This document shows positions 27,619 through 37,852 of a stretch of DNA of 51,512 nucleotides, piece by piece. The stretch is from the NCBI GenBank assembly GCA_003134435.1, contig PLBE01000259.1, positions 25,190-76,701 on the forward strand, read 5' to 3'. Source of the DNA: Acidobacteriaceae bacterium. GTDB lineage: Bacteria > Acidobacteriota > Terriglobia > Terriglobales > Acidobacteriaceae. The position numbers and the translations under genes were made by a program. The stretch's first letter is position 1. Each line of letters starts with the position of its first letter. Below the pieces are notes generated by a model, which ran no database searches, had not been told where the DNA came from, and worked only from the letters and a program-made list of their open reading frames with translations.

Positions 27619-27690
27619 CGAACACCTCCAGTATTTCCTGTGTGAACTAAACTCGATCGGCCCAAACAGGGTGGGCGTACACTTCGCTCC

Positions 27691-29250
27691 CTACTTAGGG
27701 GCAGCGCTCGTGCCGAGAATTTCCCGCTCTAGCCTCAAAGCATCCTGATCGTCAGGCTGGATGGCGAGAGCACGTCGAAGTTCCCGCTGCGCTTCCGCCT
27801 TCTCACCCTTTTGCAGGAGAATGCCAGCCAGCATCACGATCAATTGTGGGTCCTTAGTATTAGTATTTCTGGCCGTGCGCAATACGCGCAAAGCTTCCTC
27901 CGGCTTGGATTCACGCAAGTATTCGCTCGCCAAAGCCTTTCTAGCCTCATCGAGCGAGGGATCGATTTGAAGTGCCTGCTTCAACTCCGGCACTGCCTCC
28001 GGGCCTCGATCCATCTGCAGCAAGAGCACTCCGAGAGCCGCATGTCCGTCTCCCGATACCGGCTGGAATGACAGGTACTTCCGAAAGGCGGCCTCCGCGT
28101 CGGAAACTCGGCCCGTCTGGCTGTAACTCATCCCTAAGCCAAAGTACGCTTCATAAAACCTTGGAGCCTTCTTGATTAAGTCTTCATACGGCCCAATCGA
28201 GTCCTTGAAGTTCCCTTGGCGCAGAGCGCTTTCCGCAAGCCCTAGCAGCCGTCGCACTTCGCGACCGAACGAAGACCTCTCTTGCTCCTCGTCCACCAAC
28301 TTCTGCGCCAGTTCCGCATACTTCTGGGTCTTCTCCGAATCGTGCTGTTTGCGATAGATATCGATGAGTAGCAAAGGTCCCTGTTTGTCATGAGGCCCAA
28401 GTTCGAAGGCGTGGAGCGCGTCAGCCTCGGCGTGTTGATAATCCTCGATTGCCAGGTACGCGCGCGCGCGATTGTAGAGGGCCACAGCAGAACCAGGGTT
28501 ATACGACAATGCGCGAGTTGTAGCCTCGATACTCTCCTTCGGACGGCCTTGGCCGAGCAGGTATCGCCCATACATGTACTGCACTCCCGCCCGGTTCCTT
28601 CCAGCTTCTGGAGTATTCGGCACCGGCTCGGTCATTTTTATAGCCCTGGCGAACACTGCTTCCGCGGCGTGATTATCACCCGCCTGCGAATAAGCATTTG
28701 CTAGAGAGGCGACTACCAACGGGTCTTGCGGAAGTAATCGCGATGCCTTCTTGTAGGCCTCAATGGCGTCCTGAGGAGTCGTGTGGTCCAGATAGATGTC
28801 GCCCAGCGACTTCCAGGCCATACCATTATTCGGCGTCAGCTTGACGCACTGCTCCATTTCGCTTTGCGCCAGGAGGAAGTCGTTGCTCGTACTCAGGGTG
28901 ACCACCGCGTACATTTCATGGGCGCGCGCTGCGTCAGGATGGTCGCGCACGAAGCTCTGCAGTTCCAACGCTGCGTCGAAGGGCTGCCCGATCTTCACCA
29001 ACGCTTCCGCGTGCCCCATCTCGGCATCCGTAGAGTTGGGATCCTGCAAGTGAGCGATGCGAAACTCTCGTTCCGCCTCCATCCACTTCTTGCTTCGCGC
29101 CAGCCGCACCCCTTGTTGGAGATGATCCACGGCACGATGCGGTGTGCGCTCGTCCGGCCTTTGCGCCAGCAACCACTCGCACGGCAGCAGAACCCCCGCC
29201 AAGATCAAAACAACCGCATTCTTAGAAGAAGTTAGCCCGCCACGCTTCAT
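27691..29250 (-). CDS. Exported tetratricopeptide-repeat (TPR) protein
   Basis: About 519 residues with a signal or membrane segment near the N-terminus, then many 34-residue TPR units across the rest (for example ALYNRARAYLAIEDYQHAEADALHAFEL written in repeat register, and YEAYFGLGMSYSQTG). No other domain is visible. ATG 29250 is preferred to the upstream TTG at 29286 because it directly precedes the charged and hydrophobic leader. It lies between the Oar-type receptor (67 bases upstream) and the clan GH-A gene (72 bases downstream), so it probably serves a scaffolding role in the same periplasmic glycan-handling unit. Such receptor-TPR pairs are common in Acidobacteriota. Partner proteins cannot be read from sequence. 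Confidence 0.85.
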   Translation of the reverse strand: MKRGGLTSSKNAVVLILAGVLLPCEWLLAQRPDERTPHRAVDHLQQGVRLARSKKWMEAEREFRIAHLQDPNSTDAEMGHAEALVKIGQPFDAALELQSFVRDHPDAARAHEMYAVVTLSTSNDFLLAQSEMEQCVKLTPNNGMAWKSLGDIYLDHTTPQDAIEAYKKASRLLPQDPLVVASLANAYSQAGDNHAAEAVFARAIKMTEPVPNTPEAGRNRAGVQYMYGRYLLGQGRPKESIEATTRALSYNPGSAVALYNRARAYLAIEDYQHAEADALHAFELGPHDKQGPLLLIDIYRKQHDSEKTQKYAELAQKLVDEEQERSSFGREVRRLLGLAESALRQGNFKDSIGPYEDLIKKAPRFYEAYFGLGMSYSQTGRVSDAEAAFRKYLSFQPVSGDGHAALGVLLLQMDRGPEAVPELKQALQIDPSLDEARKALASEYLRESKPEEALRVLRTARNTNTKDPQLIVMLAGILLQKGEKAEAQRELRRALAIQPDDQDALRLEREILGTSAAPK

Positions 29251-29317
29251 TCCTGGGATTGTCGCAAAAAGAAAGGGAGCGGGCAAAACCGCTCCCTAAG
29301 TCAGTCAAAGCACTCTG

Positions 29318-32300
29318 TCAAAAGACGAACCGTCCGGAAATCTGAATATGCCGCTCGACGTTTGCGGTACTGTTAATCAATCCAAAATTTGTGTCGGTCG
29401 CCAAGGTATCGTAATTGCCCAACCCTGGATGATTAAATATATTCTGACCTTCCAGTCGAAGTTCAAAATAGCGGCCCCCGTCTTTACTCAGCACCGCGAA
29501 CCTCTTCAAAATCGACATATCCGTCGTAAAGTCTCCGGGCTGCCGGATGAATGTCATCGTCGGCGGCACGGCACCATAAGTGAAGCTTTGGGCATTTCCG
29601 CCGTTAGCCAGTGCACTAAAATTGAGAGCCGCCGGGTGGCCAGCGGGAATGTTGGAGGAGCAGGGCAGAGCGCAGAGGGTTGACCTGAGGTTACCATACC
29701 CCGAACCTTTGATATCCTGCAGCGTCTCGCCCGAAGCCAAATTACCGGTCGTATAATAAACATCGATGTTTTGGTCTACATTTGTGTTATTGAAGCTGAC
29801 CGTCGCCGGCTGACCACTGTGCCAACCCGTCGTGCCTGAGAACTCCCAGCCTCCAGCCACAGCTTCTAGTACCGACCCGGCCACATCTCGCGGAGAATTC
29901 ATCCACCGCCGGCCGTGGCCAAACGGTAACTGATAGTTATAGAAAAAGATGATACGGTGGGTCTCATCCCCGGCAGCCAGACCGTAAACGCTGCTGATTG
30001 TATTCACCGACTGGAATGTCTTACCGAGACTGCCTTGTCCTGCCTGACTCGGGACCGCGACTTGATTTTCACCGCCCACATCGTCCAGAGCCTTCGAATA
30101 GGTGTAGTTAAAGAGAAGCTGAAGCCCATCCGAAAACCGCTTCTGAACTCGCAGATTGGCGGCGTTGAAGTTCGACGTGCCGATGTTTGCGTCCTCTATG
30201 TTAACCGGACCGAAATAGGGGTACTCATACTCCAGGGACGCCAGAGGCACCGTAGCCCCTCCAGTGAAGCCTCCCGCGGGAATCTGGCCCGCAGTAGGAG
30301 ACCCTACGTAAATCGGATTGGCTGCACTGAGCGAGTATAGGTTCCAGTTGGCGCCGCTCGGACCGCCGCTGTACAGGCCTTTCGGGAACCGACTGGGATA
30401 CTCGAGGCCCAGAAGATCACTGCTGTGATTACCATTGTAGGTCAGTTCGACCAGCCAGTTGTGGGGCAGTTGACGCTGCACTCCCAGGCTCCAGTCAAAC
30501 TCGTGCGGCATATGCGAGGTCATGAGGACGCCACCGGAACCGCTGCCAAACGAGGCCGTTTGCAGATTGGCGACATGGCTGTTGTGGCCGAATACGGCCG
30601 TCTCAATGCCGGGTAAGGGGTAGGGATTGGTAATGGTCTGAAATCCTAACCCCTGTTGATAGTTGATGGCATTGTTGCCGAACTCCGTACTCGACGTGGT
30701 GGCGTAAGCCACATTCGGAGTATCGCCGTAGTTGGTGATGTTGTTTCCGATCGGAAGGTAGAAGATCCCGAAGGACCCTCGCACCACCGTGTCTCGCATC
30801 GCCTCATATGCAAAACCCAATCTTGGCGAGAAGTTCCACGGATGATAACCGGTAGCCGTTCGCGCACGGTGTTCCGGCGAGCCTACGAAAACGATCGCCC
30901 CCGGGTCAAACGCGCCGTTTGCTGCCCATTCGGGAATCTGGACTTGATTGGCCTGGGCCGGAGTAAGCCCGGCATTCAAGAGCGCCTGATTGAAACTGTA
31001 GCCCGGGTTAATAGTAAACGGAGCCGGGGCCAGCGGATCCCAGACAGTGAGATTGTTATGACGTTCGGTAACCGGCGTTTGCATCTCCCAACGCACGCCC
31101 AGGTTGACGGTAAGCTTCTTGTTCACCTTGTAATTGTCTTGCAGATACGAAGCGTAGTAGTTCGTAGCCATGGCCCGCGACGTGGCTGCCGTGGCGTGGC
31201 TCCATGAGTCCAGTCCCCACAGGAACGTTCCCATGTTATTGGCGTCGTCCTGGGAACTTCCCCAGATATTTCCGTCATCGGCGACATTGAGGAAACTTCC
31301 GGCCCCCGTGATGAAGAAACCATCGCCCGCCGGGCTTGAACCGGCCGCCTGTGTGAAGTTGTCATAGTACCGCCGCGCATCATAACCGAACTTTAAAGTA
31401 TGGCGATTCAGGATCTTTGTGAGCGACGCGGAATACGAAAAATTTGTCGTGGCGAGCGAAGTGGTCTGCGGTCCATTGAGGTTGCCGCTTCCGATCGTAT
31501 TCCCGGTGACTTCAGCATCGGTCCCACGAACCTGACCAATGCTCAGGAGAGTGTTTCCGACCAGATCCGTAATGCTCGGGCCAAAGCCCCAACTCGCCGT
31601 GCTGGCTGCATTGCCTGAGACGAAGCTGCCGAAACTTGATGGGCTATAGTTGCCGCCAGCAGTCAAGTCTAAGACCAGCGTGGGAGAAATTGTATAGTCG
31701 TAATGTAGAGATGCTCCAAAGCCGCCATGCAGTTCCGTTCCATAAGATGCAAAATTCGGATAGGAAGGGGCTGTAAGTTGGGTTTGACTGTTATAGGCAA
31801 ACCGGCCATAGATGCGTTGCTTGTCATCGATGACGTGGTCCATTCGAACGTCCCATGATACCGTCTTGGTGCTGGAGGGGGTCCGGTACTGATAGTTGCC
31901 GCCAATTGGACCGTACAAGGGAGTAATGTTCGCGTGAGGCATCAATGAGACGTAGCGCTCGATTGCGGAATTAACCTCGCTTAAGGGGATATGCCGGGCG
32001 TCCCCGCCGGAGGGAGTCCTGTTTCCATTTGAATCGATTGGCGCCCAAGGATCGCCCAGTTGCACCCATGGATAATTAGGGTCGTTTAGACCTACTCCAA
32101 TATCGGTTAAGTCCGCGCAGTTGCCGGAGGGATTGGGGATCCCAGCAACTGTTCCGGATGGGCATAGGGTCGGGGTCTTGACTGTACCACCGTTGAACGG
32201 ATCAGGAATGGTGTTGCGCTCGTAGTCCGTAATCGTATCCCCAATGTTCGAGTTGCCCGACGCACTATAGTGCTTCCACTCGGCGTTCGCAAACCAGAAT

Positions 32301-33259
32301 GTCTTGCTCTTGCCGTTATAGAGATGCGGTATTAATACGGGCCCACCCACCGCGAAACCGAAATCATTCTGGCGAAAGTTCGACTTGGAGCAGGCACCCT
32401 TGATCCCATCGGCGCATTGGTTGTCATTGCCCCAGCTGTTGGCATTCAAAAATGCGTCTTGGTGATATTCGAACAATTGTCCGTGGATGGCGTTCGTGCC
32501 GGACTTGGTCGATACCTCCACCACGCCGCCCGAGAGTCGCCCATACTCAGAGGAGATTCCGTTGGTGATGACTTTGAATTCCTGAACGTCTTCCTCCGTC
32601 GGGCTCGCGTTCACCACATTGTGAATGAAACCGCCGGTGGCCGGAACACCGTCCACAAGGTATTCAACGCCCGCCGTTCTTCCGCCATTGATGCGGGTGT
32701 CGGCCGGACCGCTGAAAATCCCGCCGTTTAGCCCCAGGTTCCAGCCGGCTTCTTGCCCGCTGCCTTGCACGTTCCCCGCCAGAGTCAACAACTGCAGGGG
32801 ATCTCGATTCAACTGCGGCAAGGTCTGGATCATGCTTTCCGCCACCACTTCGCCAGTCTGCGCATCTTCGGTGCGTAACTGCGGCGCCTGAGTCGTCACC
32901 GTCACCGTCTCGTTGAAGCTTCCGACTTCCAGCTTGAAGCTCAGCCCGATATGGTCCGCGACCTGCACCAGAATGTTTGCCCGAAGAGTTTTCTTGAAGT
33001 TGGGAGCGGACACTTCCACCGAATAGGTCCCGGGGATGAGATTCAGCAATTCATAAACTCCGGCGGAGTTCGTAACTGTTGCCGTCCGTACCTGGGTGTC
33101 AACATTGGTGGCGGCTACTTGCGCACCCGCGACCACAGCTCCCTGGGGATCGCTTACCAGACCTGTGATGCCCCCCGTTCCCTCTTGGGCAAGTAGGGAA
33201 GTGGCTGACAAGCAAAGTGACGCAAGAAGAACAATTAAGAGCGCACGCTGAAGCTTCAT
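29318..33259 (-). CDS. Oar-type TonB-dependent outer-membrane receptor
   Basis: About 1313 residues. A signal peptide (MKLQRALLIVLLASL start) is followed by a carboxypeptidase-regulatory-like beta-sandwich (about 25-105, GITGLVSDPQGAVVAGA), a plug domain (near 130-240, LVDGVPATGG) and a long 22-strand-type barrel ending in an aromatic residue (SGRFVF). This is the Oar family that dominates in Acidobacteriota, where it replaces SusC and usually lacks SusD. The start is fixed by GGAGGAG just before the ATG. It imports a large ligand, presumably an oligosaccharide given the adjacent TPR and glycosidase genes. The 243-base leader upstream contains no gene. No TonB, ExbB or ExbD gene is present here. 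Confidence 0.95.
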   Translation of the reverse strand: MKLQRALLIVLLASLCLSATSLLAQEGTGGITGLVSDPQGAVVAGAQVAATNVDTQVRTATVTNSAGVYELLNLIPGTYSVEVSAPNFKKTLRANILVQVADHIGLSFKLEVGSFNETVTVTTQAPQLRTEDAQTGEVVAESMIQTLPQLNRDPLQLLTLAGNVQGSGQEAGWNLGLNGGIFSGPADTRINGGRTAGVEYLVDGVPATGGFIHNVVNASPTEEDVQEFKVITNGISSEYGRLSGGVVEVSTKSGTNAIHGQLFEYHQDAFLNANSWGNDNQCADGIKGACSKSNFRQNDFGFAVGGPVLIPHLYNGKSKTFWFANAEWKHYSASGNSNIGDTITDYERNTIPDPFNGGTVKTPTLCPSGTVAGIPNPSGNCADLTDIGVGLNDPNYPWVQLGDPWAPIDSNGNRTPSGGDARHIPLSEVNSAIERYVSLMPHANITPLYGPIGGNYQYRTPSSTKTVSWDVRMDHVIDDKQRIYGRFAYNSQTQLTAPSYPNFASYGTELHGGFGASLHYDYTISPTLVLDLTAGGNYSPSSFGSFVSGNAASTASWGFGPSITDLVGNTLLSIGQVRGTDAEVTGNTIGSGNLNGPQTTSLATTNFSYSASLTKILNRHTLKFGYDARRYYDNFTQAAGSSPAGDGFFITGAGSFLNVADDGNIWGSSQDDANNMGTFLWGLDSWSHATAATSRAMATNYYASYLQDNYKVNKKLTVNLGVRWEMQTPVTERHNNLTVWDPLAPAPFTINPGYSFNQALLNAGLTPAQANQVQIPEWAANGAFDPGAIVFVGSPEHRARTATGYHPWNFSPRLGFAYEAMRDTVVRGSFGIFYLPIGNNITNYGDTPNVAYATTSSTEFGNNAINYQQGLGFQTITNPYPLPGIETAVFGHNSHVANLQTASFGSGSGGVLMTSHMPHEFDWSLGVQRQLPHNWLVELTYNGNHSSDLLGLEYPSRFPKGLYSGGPSGANWNLYSLSAANPIYVGSPTAGQIPAGGFTGGATVPLASLEYEYPYFGPVNIEDANIGTSNFNAANLRVQKRFSDGLQLLFNYTYSKALDDVGGENQVAVPSQAGQGSLGKTFQSVNTISSVYGLAAGDETHRIIFFYNYQLPFGHGRRWMNSPRDVAGSVLEAVAGGWEFSGTTGWHSGQPATVSFNNTNVDQNIDVYYTTGNLASGETLQDIKGSGYGNLRSTLCALPCSSNIPAGHPAALNFSALANGGNAQSFTYGAVPPTMTFIRQPGDFTTDMSILKRFAVLSKDGGRYFELRLEGQNIFNHPGLGNYDTLATDTNFGLINSTANVERHIQISGRFVF

Positions 33260-33263
33260 TAGG

Positions 33264-33270
33264 CTCCTCC
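33264..33270 (-). promoter_or_regulatory. Strong ribosome binding site of the TonB receptor
   Basis: GGAGGAG four bases before the ATG at 33259; it excludes the upstream in-frame TTG at 33277. Confidence 0.7.
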
Positions 33271-33502
33271 GGAGCAACGTCTCGGTTTCGACCGGATGAC
33301 ACGAGTAGAGGTCTGAAACACTCGGAACCTCATGTCATTGTCGAATAGTATTTCCAGATTAGGTGCGAATCTGTAAGAATCACGGAAAAGTTTCTGATAA
33401 AAGGATCGCATCCTGCCCATGCCTGTTGACTGAGCCAGCACTCCTCCCGCAAATGTCTCATGATTGTTCGGCGGCAAAGCGCATGCAACCGTGGGAGCGG
33501 CT

Positions 33503-35308
33503 TCAATGCGGGAGTTCATGAGCAATAATCAAGAAGACGCTTGCCGTCCAGGTGTAGGCGCCGTCGCGTAACCCGCGTCCCGAAACGGCATCATAATTTT
33601 CGGTCAAGCCGCTCCTGGCCGCCATTCGGCAGAATCGCAGCTTGAGTTCTCGAGCGAACTCATTCTCTCCAGACGATTCGAGGCCATCCACGACCATCAG
33701 CGTCGCAGGAGCCCAGATCGGCCCGCGCCAATATCCGTCAGATTCGTAATACCGGCTGCTCAGTCTTTCGGTAGCCAACCCGTTCGCCGTCAAAAACTGC
33801 CCGGGTTGCTTCAAGTCGGCGATCAACTTCAACCGCACGGATTCCGGAAGCTGCTTTCCCAGGACGATGGGAAGGTAGAGCAACAGACTGTCCGATTCGA
33901 CGATGGAATCATCGAAAGATCCCAACGCAACAAAATGATTGCCACGCCAAAAGGCCGACACAAGCCGTCTGAGTAGATCGTCAGCCTGACGTTTCCATTC
34001 TTCGCTCTCGCGCACTAACCCCAGCCGGCCTGCGACAGTCGATAGCGTCTGCATCTGCAGAACAAGCAAGGCCGCAAGATCTGGCGTTTCGATCGCGGGG
34101 CGATCCCGAAAGACGGTTGAGTTGTCCCATCCGGAATCATTGCCGTGATCGTATTCCGGCAAACCATCATGGTCGTCGTAGCGGAATTGAAGGTACCACT
34201 TAGTCCAGCGTGCAAGAGGAGAATAGACCTCGGCCAGCCGCTTCCGATCAACCGAATCACTGTGTCTCATCATCCATGCCAGCGCCCAACCATGAATCGG
34301 CGGCTTCGTGTATGCCCAGTAGATTTGACGATCGGTCAGACTGTCGGGGAGAGCACCCTCAGCACTTTGCCTGTCAAACATGAGCATGTACTGATCCCAT
34401 GCAAGATCTGGATCCGATGCCATCAGTGCCATGGCGTTAAAACAGTGATCCCAGCTCCAGACAGCATTCATCCAGTTCTTCGACATCAGCATCGAGGGGC
34501 GCGTTAGATTCCCTTCCGGGACGACCACGGCAGACCAGTTGACATAAGCAGCGAGTTCGGCGGTCGCTTGGAATTCCCCCGGTACCGTCGGCATCGTCGC
34601 CAACCAACGCTGGTACTCGCGCTCAACACCAGCCGCAGCGCCTTCGAATGAATCTGCATAGAGACGTTCGCGCCAACCTGATTGGAACTCTTCGATCGCC
34701 GCGTCAAACTGCTGCGCAGGAACAACAGGAAGAAACTCGGCCGTCATGATCTTGGCAAATGTGCCGTTCCAGTCTCGCTCCACTCGCAGGGTCCCCTGCA
34801 AAGACGTCAGCATGAAACGTATATCTTGCTGCGCGCTGTTGAACTCCCAATGTATTTGATCTCTCTGAAATGCAAATCCAGCCGCGTCTGGCGGCTTGGA
34901 CAATCGAATGCCCACACCGCGGCCGCGCAGCCTTATTAGACCGGGCTCGCTGATACAGATTTCGATGAACCCTTCGTCTGCCTCCAACCGTAAAATAGTT
35001 GGCGTAGCCATCTCGCGAAACCGCAAAACTTTCCCGCCGTCAATCAAATCCACCCGCAACACTTCCGAACGCACGCCACGGTGTAGAGATCGAAGGTATA
35101 AGCCATCGCCCATTGGACCTTCATGCAAATGAGAAAATGCCAGGTAGGATCCATATCGGCTGAAGGCGACTTGTGACACATCGAATGAGATCTTGCCCGT
35201 GTAACCCGGCGAAACCGCAGCTACCGACGAAATGTCAAGAATGGCAACGATGCAGCAACTCTGGATCGTCCGTCTCCACAGTAGAGCTGTCAGGACCCTT
35301 ATCCCCAT
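33503..35308 (-). CDS. (alpha/alpha)6-barrel glycosidase, GH63/GH37-like
   Basis: 601 residues with an N-terminal hydrophobic segment (about 12-32) suggesting export. A beta domain comes first. The (alpha/alpha)6 barrel then carries the GH63/trehalase-type landmarks WSWDHCFNA (285-292), NDSGWDNS (390-397), YWRGPIW (526-532) and TENYDAVSGRG (569-579). By comparison with GH63 and mannosylglycerate hydrolases, Asp391 is the likely acid and Glu570 the likely base. Those relatives cut alpha-glucosides, alpha-mannosides or glucosylglycerate; I cannot choose among them. It lies 243 bases upstream of the TonB receptor on the same strand, so it may belong to that unit. Confidence 0.78.
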   Translation of the reverse strand: MGIRVLTALLWRRTIQSCCIVAILDISSVAAVSPGYTGKISFDVSQVAFSRYGSYLAFSHLHEGPMGDGLYLRSLHRGVRSEVLRVDLIDGGKVLRFREMATPTILRLEADEGFIEICISEPGLIRLRGRGVGIRLSKPPDAAGFAFQRDQIHWEFNSAQQDIRFMLTSLQGTLRVERDWNGTFAKIMTAEFLPVVPAQQFDAAIEEFQSGWRERLYADSFEGAAAGVEREYQRWLATMPTVPGEFQATAELAAYVNWSAVVVPEGNLTRPSMLMSKNWMNAVWSWDHCFNAMALMASDPDLAWDQYMLMFDRQSAEGALPDSLTDRQIYWAYTKPPIHGWALAWMMRHSDSVDRKRLAEVYSPLARWTKWYLQFRYDDHDGLPEYDHGNDSGWDNSTVFRDRPAIETPDLAALLVLQMQTLSTVAGRLGLVRESEEWKRQADDLLRRLVSAFWRGNHFVALGSFDDSIVESDSLLLYLPIVLGKQLPESVRLKLIADLKQPGQFLTANGLATERLSSRYYESDGYWRGPIWAPATLMVVDGLESSGENEFARELKLRFCRMAARSGLTENYDAVSGRGLRDGAYTWTASVFLIIAHELPH

Positions 35309-35617
35309 TCCTCACTCCGGCAAGGCCACTGTGCCACTGATGTTTGGAGCCCCACGCGCAGAATCTTCCACTTGAGGATATATGCGCGGCTTGAGTTCGT
35401 CTGCGACAAATCGCGATAACACTCTTACTTTCTCCGCAGCCTAGCCAAGCAGCCTCTCCATGAAGTCGTAACCGACAAAGCCCTTCACCTGTGTGTCCAT
35501 CGATCTCGCCGTTCTCCGCCTTGTGCTAAACTCCTCGCGGCGAATCACCGCTTGGATACCTTCGGTTAGGTTGAAGTCGCTGTTTACAGTGGACGCGCAC
35601 AAGCCGACGGGACTGAA
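35309..35617. other. Divergent intergenic region, no gene seen
   Basis: 309 bases between the minus-strand GH63-like gene and the plus-strand SxtJ-like gene. Promoters for both units should lie here. I found no convincing minus-35/minus-10 pair, hairpin or repeat. Confidence 0.5.
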
Positions 35618-35995
35618 ATGAGCCTGCGAATTCAGGGTGTCTGTCTGCTATGCGTCGGCACGGTTCTTGCCATTGTGCTGCATCGGCGGCTTCTTGGGTC
35701 GGTGATTTCCGCCATCGCCCTGCTCCTGTTGATTTCCGGATGCCTGTATCCTGCGCTGTCTCACGCCGTTGAAAATCTGAATCGTAAGGCATCGTCTCTC
35801 GCGGCTTCCGCCATCAGTTGGCTCCTTCTTGCACCCTTCTATTTAGTCTTCTTCTCGGCCGGGCACGCGCTTCTTGCGCTGAGACATCGAGACCCCCTGC
35901 GTCTGAAATTTCCTTCCGATCAATCCACTCAATCCAGCGACTGGCTCACCGTTTCCGCGAGCTCTGCCGGCGAAGACCTCAGGCGTCCCTACTGA
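35618..35995 (+). CDS. Small SxtJ-like membrane protein
   Basis: 125 residues with an N-terminal hydrophobic hairpin (about 5-50) and a third hydrophobic stretch (about 65-87), then a polar tail. Small SxtJ-type membrane proteins commonly accompany SxtI/NodU-type carbamoyltransferases, and this one ends three bases before such a gene. The call therefore rests on topology and position. The role is unknown; a membrane anchor or partner for the carbamoyltransferase is the plausible guess. First gene of a four-gene cassette. Confidence 0.6.
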   Translation: MSLRIQGVCLLCVGTVLAIVLHRRLLGSVISAIALLLLISGCLYPALSHAVENLNRKASSLAASAISWLLLAPFYLVFFSAGHALLALRHRDPLRLKFPSDQSTQSSDWLTVSASSAGEDLRRPY

Positions 35996-35998
35996 CCG

Positions 35999-37831
35999 AT
36001 GAATATTCTGGGGATCAGCGCCTTTTATCATGACGCCGCCGCCGCCCTGATCCACGATGGGGATATTTTGGCCGCAGCTCAGGAAGAGCGGTTCACCAGG
36101 ATCAAGCACGATCCCAGCTTTCCCATCAATGCGATCCGCTATTGCTTGTCGGAAGCTGCCGGGAATGCGAAGTGCCGGTGCGATGTCGTTGCTTTCTACG
36201 ACAAACCGCTAACCAAACTTTCCCGAATTCTCACGACCCACCTGGCCGTCGCTCCGCGAGGTCTGAAACCGTTTGTGGCTGCCATGCCAGTCTGGATGAA
36301 ACAGAAGCTCTGGATTCCTCTTCAAATCGAAAGGGCTCTCCGGGACTTGTCCGTGGAGCCAACCAAAGAAATCCTATTTCTTCAGCATCATCAATCACAC
36401 GCCGCCAGCGCCTTCTTCCCATCTCCCTTCCAGAGCGCCGCAATCCTTACAATGGACGGCGTTGGAGAATGGGCAACGACGACGATCGGACGAGGTCGCG
36501 ATAATCGTATCGAAATCTTGAAGGAGATTCGGTTCCCGCATTCCCTGGGTTTGTTGTATTCGGCGTTTACTCATCTGTGCGGATTCAAAGTGAATTCCGG
36601 CGAATATAAGTTGATGGGACTGGCACCGTATGGTGAACCGAAATACGAGCAACTGATTTATGAGCGCCTGCTGCGTTGCAAAGCAGATGGGTCGTTTCGA
36701 CTCAACATGGAGTACTTCGGATTTCTTGACAGCCTGTGCATGACCAATGACAAACTGCATCGGTTGCTGGACGGCCCACCTCGCCGGCCCGAGTCGGAAA
36801 TCACGCAACGAGAAATGAACCTCGCATGCTCAATCCAGAAGGTGACGGAAGACATGGTAATGCGCATCGCCAGACACGCGCACGAAATCACAGGCGAAAA
36901 GAATTTATGTCTGGCCGGAGGTATCGCGCTGAACTGCGTGGCGAATGGGCGGCTGCTCCGGGAGGGCCCCTTCGAAGATTTATGGATTCAACCCGCTGCC
37001 GGCGATGCAGGCGGAGCACTCGGCGCTGCGCTGATGACTTGGTACCAGGCGAAAGGGAACGGACGAGTGGCAAATGGTGTCACCGACGCAATGAAGGGCG
37101 CATGCCTCGGGCCTTGCTATCGCGATGAAGAGATTCGCGCCTTTCTTCGAACCAGTGGCTATCCGGCCAGAGAAATGAGGGAGGACGAGTGGGCAGCGGA
37201 ATTGGCCAAACTCATCGACGCCGGAAAAATTGTCGCTATCTTCGTTGGCCGCATGGAATACGGTCCTCGTGCATTAGGAGCCCGGTCGATCGTCGGCGAC
37301 GCTCGGGCTCCGGAGATGCAGTCCCGGATGAATTTGATGATCAAGTATCGAGAGTCATTTCGTCCCTTCGCTCCGGCATGTCTTGAGGAACGCTGCGGCG
37401 ACTATTTCGAGCTTGATCGCGCTTCTCCGTACATGCTCCTCACGGCCAATATCAAAGCATCGCGACGCATTGAGGTTAAGCCCAATTCCGCGCGTACGCT
37501 TGCTGAACGTGTGCATCAATTGCGTTCTGACATTCCCGCGGTGACTCATGTCGATTACTCGGCTCGTGTCCAGACCGTCAGCAAGGATGTCGCGCCGAGG
37601 TTTCACAGCCTCCTCAAAGCCTTTGAGGAACGCACTGGCTGTGGTGTCGTCATCAACACTTCGTTTAACGTGCGGGGTGAGCCGATCGTTTGTACGCCGC
37701 GAGATGCTTACCGCTGTTTCATGCGCACCGGCATTGACTATCTCGCGCTGGGAAGTTTCCTGTTGGACAAAACCCAACAACCCGTCTGGCAAGACAAGAG
37801 CGATCGGAGGAACATTGACGTCCTCGATTGA
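35999..37831 (+). CDS. NodU/CmcH/SxtI-family carbamoyltransferase
   Basis: 610 residues. It transfers a carbamoyl group from carbamoyl phosphate, via carbamoyl-adenylate, to a hydroxyl of a sugar or natural product in the cytoplasm. The N-terminal Kae1/actin-like domain (about 1-345) starts MNILGISAFYHDAAAALIHDG and includes the metal-binding block HHQSHAASAFF (130-140) and CLAGGIALNCVANG. The C-terminal domain (about 365-580) has GRMEYGPRALGARSI and VINTSFNVRGEPIV, both hallmarks. The length is typical. It sits between the SxtJ-like and DUF5989-like genes. The acceptor is not evident; the window has no nod, saxitoxin or antibiotic biosynthetic genes, so a cell-surface glycan or exported metabolite is more likely. 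Confidence 0.95.
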   Translation: MNILGISAFYHDAAAALIHDGDILAAAQEERFTRIKHDPSFPINAIRYCLSEAAGNAKCRCDVVAFYDKPLTKLSRILTTHLAVAPRGLKPFVAAMPVWMKQKLWIPLQIERALRDLSVEPTKEILFLQHHQSHAASAFFPSPFQSAAILTMDGVGEWATTTIGRGRDNRIEILKEIRFPHSLGLLYSAFTHLCGFKVNSGEYKLMGLAPYGEPKYEQLIYERLLRCKADGSFRLNMEYFGFLDSLCMTNDKLHRLLDGPPRRPESEITQREMNLACSIQKVTEDMVMRIARHAHEITGEKNLCLAGGIALNCVANGRLLREGPFEDLWIQPAAGDAGGALGAALMTWYQAKGNGRVANGVTDAMKGACLGPCYRDEEIRAFLRTSGYPAREMREDEWAAELAKLIDAGKIVAIFVGRMEYGPRALGARSIVGDARAPEMQSRMNLMIKYRESFRPFAPACLEERCGDYFELDRASPYMLLTANIKASRRIEVKPNSARTLAERVHQLRSDIPAVTHVDYSARVQTVSKDVAPRFHSLLKAFEERTGCGVVINTSFNVRGEPIVCTPRDAYRCFMRTGIDYLALGSFLLDKTQQPVWQDKSDRRNIDVLD

Positions 37832-37852
37832 GCAATCGCCGGAGCAACCGCG

